This document shows positions 58,642-64,000 of a stretch of DNA of 64,000 nucleotides, piece by piece (the stretch's first letter is position 1; the number at the start of each line of letters is the position of its first letter). Position numbers and translations under genes: made by a program. The stretch lies in NCBI GenBank assembly GCA_963663775.1, contig OY760624.1:1054001-1118000 (forward strand), written 5' to 3'. This stretch comes from G963663775 sp963663775 (GTDB lineage: Bacteria > Bacillota > Clostridia > Oscillospirales > Butyricicoccaceae). The notes beneath the pieces are model-generated. The model saw only the letters and a program-made list of their open reading frames with translations, was not told the DNA's origin and made no database searches.

Positions 58642-60243
58642 ATGTATCGGGTGCTGTTAGCAGATGATGAAATCCATGTGTGTCAGCTGGTACGACATTT
58701 GATTGACTGGGAGGCACTGGACGCTGCACTGATTGGCGTTGCCAACAATGGGGTAGAGGCGTTTGAGTGCATCGTGTCCCAAAAACCGGACATTGTCATT
58801 TCGGATATTCGGATGTCGGGGTATCATGGGATTGATTTGTTGGAAAAAACCCGTGCTTTGGGCATGAATTGCCGATTTATTTTGATTAGCGGCTATCGTC
58901 AATTTGAATATGCGCAAAAAGCAATTCAGCTGGGCGTGACCGATTATGTGGTCAAGCCGCTGAAAAAGCAGCAGTTGGAAGCCGCCATGGAAAAAGCAAT
59001 CAAAGAAATCCAGCAGGATACCAGCGCACTGGAGCTGCCATCGCCCTATGTGCCCACTGTGGCAGGACCACGGCGCAATCGAGAGGAATTGATTGCAAGC
59101 ATTCACAGCGGCGCCGTGTCCTTGGAGCAGCTGACCCAATCCTGCCTATCCGATGTATATGGCATACAGCTGCAAGGTGCTTGCGTGGTGTTGGCATGGA
59201 AATTTGTCTGCTATGGAGAAGCGTTTTCCGAAGAAGTGCTCCGCCTGCTCGAAAATAAAGCGGCACTGCATCTGGAAGCACAGGCACAGGAGTGGTTTCG
59301 TGCACATTTTTTATTGCGGCGGGACGATAAAATTTTTCTGGTCTGTGCCGTGGACAGCGCAGAGGATTTGCCGGGATTGGATTTGATGCTGGAAAGCTGT
59401 CAATCCGTGATTTCTATTTTTCACAATTGGAAGGCGGTGTTGGGATACAGCCATTTGGCGGCAGAAGAGCCGCTGTCTGTCCCGCTGGAGCGTGCGGCAG
59501 AAGCGGCGGAAAATCATCTGCTCACGGCGCAAACCGCCATTCACAGCGGCAATCACCCTGCACGTGGTCTGCGGGATTTTCGCAGGGTCATTGATTATGA
59601 CGCATGCAACAGGCTGATGGCGGCAATGCAGATTTTGGATGCGGAGGCGGTGCGGCAGGAAATTGTGCAGGCATGCAAACAGTTGGAAGCGTGTCCCCAA
59701 GCGGCGGCAGAGGCGATTTATAGCTATGCGGCTTGGGTGATTGGTGCCATGAACCATGCGCTGAGTGCCTTTGAAACCGAGCGGACGGATGCCGAACGAT
59801 ATTTGAATCGGGTATCGCTCATGCAGACCCTGCGCCATGCGGTCAGCATCGGCCAACTGCGGCAAAAAGTGGTGCAGGAAATCGTGAAAAGCATCGAAAG
59901 CACCCGTGATTTTGTGCAAAATACGGAATACAAACCGATTCGGCAAGCCAAGCAAATGGTGGCACAGCAATATATGCAGCAGATTAGTTTGCAGGATATT
60001 GCCGCCGCTGTGGGGCTGAATGCCGTCTATTTGTCGATGCTGTTCAAAAAAGAAACGGGAACCAATTTTAAGGAATATCTGACCAATGTCCGCATTGAAG
60101 CGGCAAAGAAGTTGCTGCGGGAGGGCGAAAGCATGGTGCATGTTGCCGACAAGGTTGGATATAAGGACACAAAATATTTCAGCAAGCTGTTTACACGGAT
60201 TGTGGGGGTCAAACCCACGGAATACAAAAAGCTGTATCATTAA
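58642..60243 (+). CDS. YesN-like AraC-type response regulator
   Basis: A 533-residue regulator. The receiver domain (about 1-120) has the acidic pair D8-D9, phospho-acceptor D55 (IVISDIRMSG) and K105 (VVKPLKK). A middle region (about 150-400) is of the poorly defined YesN type. The C-terminal AraC double HTH (about 430-530: ISLQDIAAAVGLNAVYLSMLF, then FSKLFTRIVGVKPTEYKK) binds DNA. It is paired with the kinase 11 bases downstream and probably controls the ABC genes that follow. Confidence 0.94.
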   Translation: MYRVLLADDEIHVCQLVRHLIDWEALDAALIGVANNGVEAFECIVSQKPDIVISDIRMSGYHGIDLLEKTRALGMNCRFILISGYRQFEYAQKAIQLGVTDYVVKPLKKQQLEAAMEKAIKEIQQDTSALELPSPYVPTVAGPRRNREELIASIHSGAVSLEQLTQSCLSDVYGIQLQGACVVLAWKFVCYGEAFSEEVLRLLENKAALHLEAQAQEWFRAHFLLRRDDKIFLVCAVDSAEDLPGLDLMLESCQSVISIFHNWKAVLGYSHLAAEEPLSVPLERAAEAAENHLLTAQTAIHSGNHPARGLRDFRRVIDYDACNRLMAAMQILDAEAVRQEIVQACKQLEACPQAAAEAIYSYAAWVIGAMNHALSAFETERTDAERYLNRVSLMQTLRHAVSIGQLRQKVVQEIVKSIESTRDFVQNTEYKPIRQAKQMVAQQYMQQISLQDIAAAVGLNAVYLSMLFKKETGTNFKEYLTNVRIEAAKKLLREGESMVHVADKVGYKDTKYFSKLFTRIVGVKPTEYKKLYH

Positions 60244-60254
60244 GAGGGAACACC

Positions 60255-61289
60255 ATGAAAAAACGGGTATATCATCTCAGTTTATCCAAACGTGCGGGTT
60301 TGCTGCTCATAGGCTTCGGCATATGTGCAGCAATTTTTTCGATAGGGGCGTGGTATCTTCACATCACGTGCAACACAGCGGCATTGGGTTTGCTTTTGGG
60401 CAGCATGTGCTTTGTGCTGCTGCTGTGGGCAGGGGTTTTAGCGCCCTTGCGGCAGGCGGAGCGACTTTTGCTGGAACCACAGGAAGAGGCGGAGGAGATG
60501 CCGTGTGCACAAAAAATGGAGGCTGCCTTGCAGCGGCATCCCATGGGACGTGCATTACTGGCACTGGAGCGCACGATTGGTGCGCAGTATACCGAAGATT
60601 TGCTCAGCAAACAGGCAACACTGGATGTGCTGCAAAGTCAAATCAATCCGCATTTTCTGTATAATACACTGGACTCCATTCGGGGACAGGCATTGCAGGA
60701 GGGGGCACGGGACATTGCGGACATGACAGAGGCGTTGTCCACTTTTTTTCGATATTCCATCTCCAATCGTAAGGGTACGGTATCCTTGGAGGAGGAACTG
60801 GAAAACGTAAAAAATTATTTTAAAATACAGCAGTTTCGCTTCAATAATCGCTTTACATTGGAGATTTTGCCGACAGAACGTGAGAATTTGGAGCAATGCC
60901 ATCTGCCGAAGCTGACCCTGCAGCCGATTTTGGAGAATACCATTTTGCACGGCATGGAGGGCAAGCTGGGCGAAGGCACGATTCAGATACAGGTAGAAGG
61001 CACCGAGCATTTGATTCTCATTACGGTTTCGGATGATGGCATGGGCATGACAGAGGACACCCTGCTACGCTTGCAGGCAAAGCTGCGGGGGACGTATACC
61101 GATGCTGCGGGCAACGGCGCAGAAAAACAGCGCAGCACGGGCATGGCACTTTCCAATATTGTGCAGAGAATCCATTTGCTTTATGGAGAAGCCTATGGCA
61201 TGCAGATTATGAGCACCTTGGGTGCAGGCACGGATGTGCGTATTACGCTGCCACGTGTCATACGGGATGAGGAACAACATGAAGCATGA
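60255..61289 (+). CDS. YesM/LytS-type sensor histidine kinase without a large sensor domain
   Basis: A 344-residue kinase. Two membrane helices (about 13-36 and 42-64) are joined by only a few residues, so no extracellular sensor domain exists. The His_kinase motif QINPHFLYNTLDSI (His near 137) is followed by an HATPase domain with PILENTILHGMEG and VSDDGMGM. Relatives usually have a large outside domain. Here the signal may come through a partner such as the ABC proteins encoded next. The following gene overlaps its end by 11 bases. Confidence 0.92.
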   Translation: MKKRVYHLSLSKRAGLLLIGFGICAAIFSIGAWYLHITCNTAALGLLLGSMCFVLLLWAGVLAPLRQAERLLLEPQEEAEEMPCAQKMEAALQRHPMGRALLALERTIGAQYTEDLLSKQATLDVLQSQINPHFLYNTLDSIRGQALQEGARDIADMTEALSTFFRYSISNRKGTVSLEEELENVKNYFKIQQFRFNNRFTLEILPTERENLEQCHLPKLTLQPILENTILHGMEGKLGEGTIQIQVEGTEHLILITVSDDGMGMTEDTLLRLQAKLRGTYTDAAGNGAEKQRSTGMALSNIVQRIHLLYGEAYGMQIMSTLGAGTDVRITLPRVIRDEEQHEA

Positions 61290-62589
61290 AATTTTACGCA
61301 CGTGCGGCGTTTCCGCAGAGCGGGATGGCAGACAGCGGCTGGAGCAAGTGGATATTTTGCTTTTGCAGGGCGAAACGATAGGCATTGTGGGACGAAGCGG
61401 TGCGGGCAAACATACGCTGTCTGCGGTGGTCACAGGGGAGGGCATACCGACCGAAGGCCTCATTTTGTTGGAGGAGCAAGCAGTGCAGCCCAAGGCATTG
61501 GCGGCGGCGGGGTTTTGCATTCGTGCGGAAAGTCGGCTGTTTCCATCGCTAACAGTTGCAGAAAATCTGCTTGCCACACACCGCACGGGACGGCTGCTGT
61601 ATCGGAAAGAGAAGATGCGTGTGCTTTGCAGGGAAATCCTAACACAGTATGGCATGGAACAATATTTGGAGGAAGCAGTCGGTGCATTGCCGCAAAGCGT
61701 GCAGCACAGGCTGCTTTTGGTGCGCATCGCCTTGCAGGGCAAGCAGTTTGCCGTGCTACAAAATCTTGCAGGGCAATACAGTTTGCAAGAGCAAATGGAG
61801 CTGTGGGATACCGTGCAAAAAATCAATGCCCGTGGGATTGCCGTTTTATATTTGACAGAGGACTTGGATTATACGTTATGTCAGCTGCCGCAGTATGCCG
61901 TGATGGACAAGGGGCGCATTCTCAAGCGGCTTGCCAGCACACAGTCCGCCAAGCTGCGTACCTATCTGTATGGCTATCATGCACCCGCACAGTGGCAGTA
62001 CAATCTTGCCTTGGGGCATACCGAGCTGTTTCGCCTGCAGGGGTATCCCATTATCGCAGGCGGTGTGTGCAGGATATTGGATTGTGATGGGGAAACACAG
62101 GCCTTGCGGCAGACACTGTGTCATGCGTGTGCGGCGCATGGCCTGCTGACGGCAGAGGTGCACCAGCAGATTTTGTTTGAAAGCTTTGTGGATGCCATGA
62201 CCGTGCGGGATAACGTGCTGCTTTCTGCTGCACCACGGATTTCCGGCATTGGCTTTCATATCAAGCGGCGTATGCTGCGGCTGCTGCAGCAGGAATGTGT
62301 TGCCGAAACCGGCTTGAGCAATGTGAAAATGCTACAGGCATGCAGTAATCTGACCAAAAAAGAACGCTTGCAGCTGCTGCTGTATCGTTGGCGGCTGCGT
62401 GGGGCACAGGTCTATCTTTTTTATGCGTATGATAAAGAAGAGTGCTTGCTGTTGGAGCAGGTTTTGCAGCAGTTGTGTGACATCGGCAGTGCGGTGATAT
62501 TTGTTTCGACCAGAGCCGAAGCACTGCCGCAGCAAAACACACCCTATATTGTGTGGAAAAATGGAAGATTGCAGGAGGATGCGTTGTGA
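61279..62589 (+). CDS. degenerate double-ABC (RbsA-like) pseudo-ATPase
   Basis: A 436-residue protein with the outline of a two-domain sugar ABC ATPase but broken catalytic motifs. The first P-loop is GRSGAGKHT (residues 38-46): Lys kept, the Ser/Thr after it is His. The Walker B region reads FAVLQNLAG, without the Asp-Glu pair. The second half has no P-loop, LTKKERLQL in place of LSGGNQQK, and VYLFYAYDKEE in place of a Walker B. Overlaps with the kinase and the permease keep it in frame and translated, so it is a pseudo-enzyme rather than a dead gene. Confidence 0.85.
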   Translation: MKHEILRTCGVSAERDGRQRLEQVDILLLQGETIGIVGRSGAGKHTLSAVVTGEGIPTEGLILLEEQAVQPKALAAAGFCIRAESRLFPSLTVAENLLATHRTGRLLYRKEKMRVLCREILTQYGMEQYLEEAVGALPQSVQHRLLLVRIALQGKQFAVLQNLAGQYSLQEQMELWDTVQKINARGIAVLYLTEDLDYTLCQLPQYAVMDKGRILKRLASTQSAKLRTYLYGYHAPAQWQYNLALGHTELFRLQGYPIIAGGVCRILDCDGETQALRQTLCHACAAHGLLTAEVHQQILFESFVDAMTVRDNVLLSAAPRISGIGFHIKRRMLRLLQQECVAETGLSNVKMLQACSNLTKKERLQLLLYRWRLRGAQVYLFYAYDKEECLLLEQVLQQLCDIGSAVIFVSTRAEALPQQNTPYIVWKNGRLQEDAL

Positions 62590-63515
62590 AATACGGTTTG
62601 AAGCGGGGGGTTCCGTGGGTGCGGCTGCTCCTTTTTGTGGCGTTCATTGCGATTGCGGCAGGCATTGCACCGGGCTTCAATCATGCGGGGATGTATTTTA
62701 ATATTTTGACACAGGCATCCCTGCTGGGCATTCAGTCACTGGGGATTTTATTTGTGCTGATTGCGGGATATATTGATTTTTCTATAGGCGCACAAACGGC
62801 ATTATACGGCATTTTTTGTGCAATTTTAATGCGAATGCCGCATCTGCACGCCGTAATTGCCATTTTGGGCACGCTGCTGTTTGCGCTGCTGGTTGGTGCG
62901 CTGCACGGGTGGCTGATTTATACCCATCGGCTGCATTCCATGATTTCAACGATTGGCGTAACGGTCATGCTGTCGGGCGTGTCGTATATTCTTGCCGATG
63001 GATTGCCGATTTTTAAAATTCCGGAGGCATTGGAGCGGGGCGCCGCTTGGCATATTTGGAGATTGTCCTGCTCTTCTTTGACGTTTGCGCTGTTGGCGGT
63101 TTTGGCGGCATTTATCCTTGCAAAAACCTACTGGGGCAAGTTTTTTTATGCCATCGGCTGCGATGAAACGGCGGCGGCACGTGCGGGTGTGCCGGTACGC
63201 CAGACCTGCATGGTGGCATTTGCGCTGAGCAGCTTGTTTTGCGCCATCGGTGCCATTGTTTATGTGGGACGGATTGGGGTTGCGTCACCAAACGGCGGCG
63301 ATTATTTCATCGTGGATGTGCTGACAGTGATTGCGCTGGGGGGCGTTGGCTTTTCCGGCGGCAAGGGCAAGGTGCTGCCCGTGGTGTGTGCCGCACTGTT
63401 TTTAACCATGCTGACATCGGCATTTGTGGCACTGCATCTGGCGTCCTATTATCAAAATGTCATAAAAGGTGCGATTCTTTTTCTTACATTATCAACAAAA
63501 ATGGTGAAATCTTAA
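62586..63515 (+). CDS. RbsC-like sugar ABC transporter permease
   Basis: A 309-residue permease with about nine membrane helices. The start is GTG 62586, 7 bases after AGGAGG, overlapping the pseudo-ATPase stop by 4 bases. Segments LGIQSLGILFVLIAGYIDFSIG, HSMISTIGVTVMLSGVSY, FYAIGCDETAAARAGVPV (coupling region) and VIALGGVGFSGGKGKVLP are typical of BPD_transp_2 (RbsC/XylH) permeases. It should work with the ATPase starting at 63625; the binding protein is beyond the window. Confidence 0.92.
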   Translation: MKYGLKRGVPWVRLLLFVAFIAIAAGIAPGFNHAGMYFNILTQASLLGIQSLGILFVLIAGYIDFSIGAQTALYGIFCAILMRMPHLHAVIAILGTLLFALLVGALHGWLIYTHRLHSMISTIGVTVMLSGVSYILADGLPIFKIPEALERGAAWHIWRLSCSSLTFALLAVLAAFILAKTYWGKFFYAIGCDETAAARAGVPVRQTCMVAFALSSLFCAIGAIVYVGRIGVASPNGGDYFIVDVLTVIALGGVGFSGGKGKVLPVVCAALFLTMLTSAFVALHLASYYQNVIKGAILFLTLSTKMVKS

Positions 63516-63624
63516 TTTTACCCCTGTTCATGTGAAAATCCTCCCATTGTGGCGCAGGGCAAATCTCGATATGATAGAGATAGAAAACAAGAGATGACGG
63601 AGAACCATAAAGGGAGGTGGGTGC

Positions 63625-64000
63625 ATGAGCGAGTTTGTCTTGGAAATGAATCATGTGAGCAAAAGTTTTCCGGGTGTGAAGGTGCTGGAAGATGTGACGC
63701 TCCAGATACGACCGGGCGAAGTGCATGCGCTAATGGGGGAAAACGGCGCGGGAAAATCCACGCTGATGAAGATTTTGATGGGCATTTACACACCGGATGC
63801 GGGCAATATCGTACTGCAGGGAGAGCCTGTGCAGATTCATAATCCAAAGGATGCTATGGCAAAAGGCATTGCGATGATTCATCAGGAGCTGAATCCGATT
63901 CTGGACATGCAGGTTTTTGAAAACATCTACATGGGGCGTGAGCTGCGCAAAGGGCTGTTGGTGGACAAAAAGACCATGATACAGGAAACCAAAGCGTTGC
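63625..64000 (+). CDS. RbsA/MglA-like sugar ABC transporter ATPase (partial, runs off the window)
   Basis: The first 125 codons of a sugar ABC ATPase, cut by the right edge. The start is ATG 63625 after GGGAGGTGG. The sequence opens EFVLEMNHVSKSFPGVKVLE and has an intact Walker A GENGAGKST, followed by LMKILMGIYTPDAG and the Q-loop segment IAMIHQELNP. This intact site contrasts with the broken one in the gene at 61279-62589 and probably supplies the transport energy. Confidence 0.93.
   Translation, partial: MSEFVLEMNHVSKSFPGVKVLEDVTLQIRPGEVHALMGENGAGKSTLMKILMGIYTPDAGNIVLQGEPVQIHNPKDAMAKGIAMIHQELNPILDMQVFENIYMGRELRKGLLVDKKTMIQETKAL

Overview
The window is the chromosomal replication-origin region of a spore-forming, low-to-mid GC clostridial Firmicute. 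The gene content (SpoVT, a CotF-like coat protein, RemB, CheV, and the dnaA-dnaN-S4-recF-remB-gyrB-gyrA block facing the rpmH-rnpA-yidD-yidC-jag-mnmE-mnmG-rsmG-noc-parA-parB block) fits Clostridia. The GyrA and GyrB sequence flavour suggests Oscillospiraceae/Ruminococcaceae, but that placement is an inference. No rRNA, tRNA, CRISPR array, intact insertion sequence or prophage was seen.

Layout. 0.17-5.1 kb (+): pyruvate kinase, an LCP cell-wall ligase, an Mrp/NBP35 Fe-S carrier with a NifX-like partner, and a lipoprotein. 5.2-14.7 kb (mixed strands): SpoVT, a PpiC foldase, RNase HI with a Fur/PerR regulator, CysE, a lone UDP-ManNAc dehydrogenase, RsmI, a second lipoprotein paralogous to the first, asparaginase and an iron alcohol dehydrogenase. 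14.7-15.95 kb: about 1.3 kb of promoter plus decayed coding sequence. 15.95-25.25 kb (-): gyrA, gyrB, remB, recF, S4 protein, dnaN, dnaA. 25.6-37.6 kb (+): rpmH to parB, a membrane coiled-coil protein and serS. Transcription diverges at about 25.25-25.6 kb, away from oriC on both arms.

Origin signals are rich. The dnaN-dnaA spacer has several DnaA boxes and a perfect six-unit DnaA-trio track that directly abuts two tandem boxes. A 17-bp palindrome upstream of dnaA carries two inverted boxes. A further DnaA-box cluster beside an AT-rich stretch lies upstream of mnmG. Two perfect parS sites precede parA and a one-mismatch parS precedes recF. Noc and ParB can be told apart by their specificity residues, and a Noc-site-like sequence lies in oriC.

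37.9-64 kb is accessory in character: signalling, surface proteins and sugar metabolism. A four-gene minus-strand cluster encodes a GAF/HD-GYP-like protein, a CHASE2 class III adenylate cyclase, an exported FecR-domain protein with a poly-Ser linker, and an exported NHL-repeat protein. This is the best candidate in the window for an undescribed signalling system. Next come a divergent IclR regulator and KDPG aldolase/KDG kinase pair with matching 17-bp operators, an SLH surface protein, a copper-amine-oxidase-type exported protein divergent from a LacI regulator with two palindromic operators, a YfcC-like carrier, and a YesN/YesM two-component system followed by an RbsA-like ABC cassette. The first ATPase of that cassette has lost its catalytic motifs in both halves, which suggests a regulatory role. 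The last gene, an intact RbsA-type ATPase, runs off the right edge.
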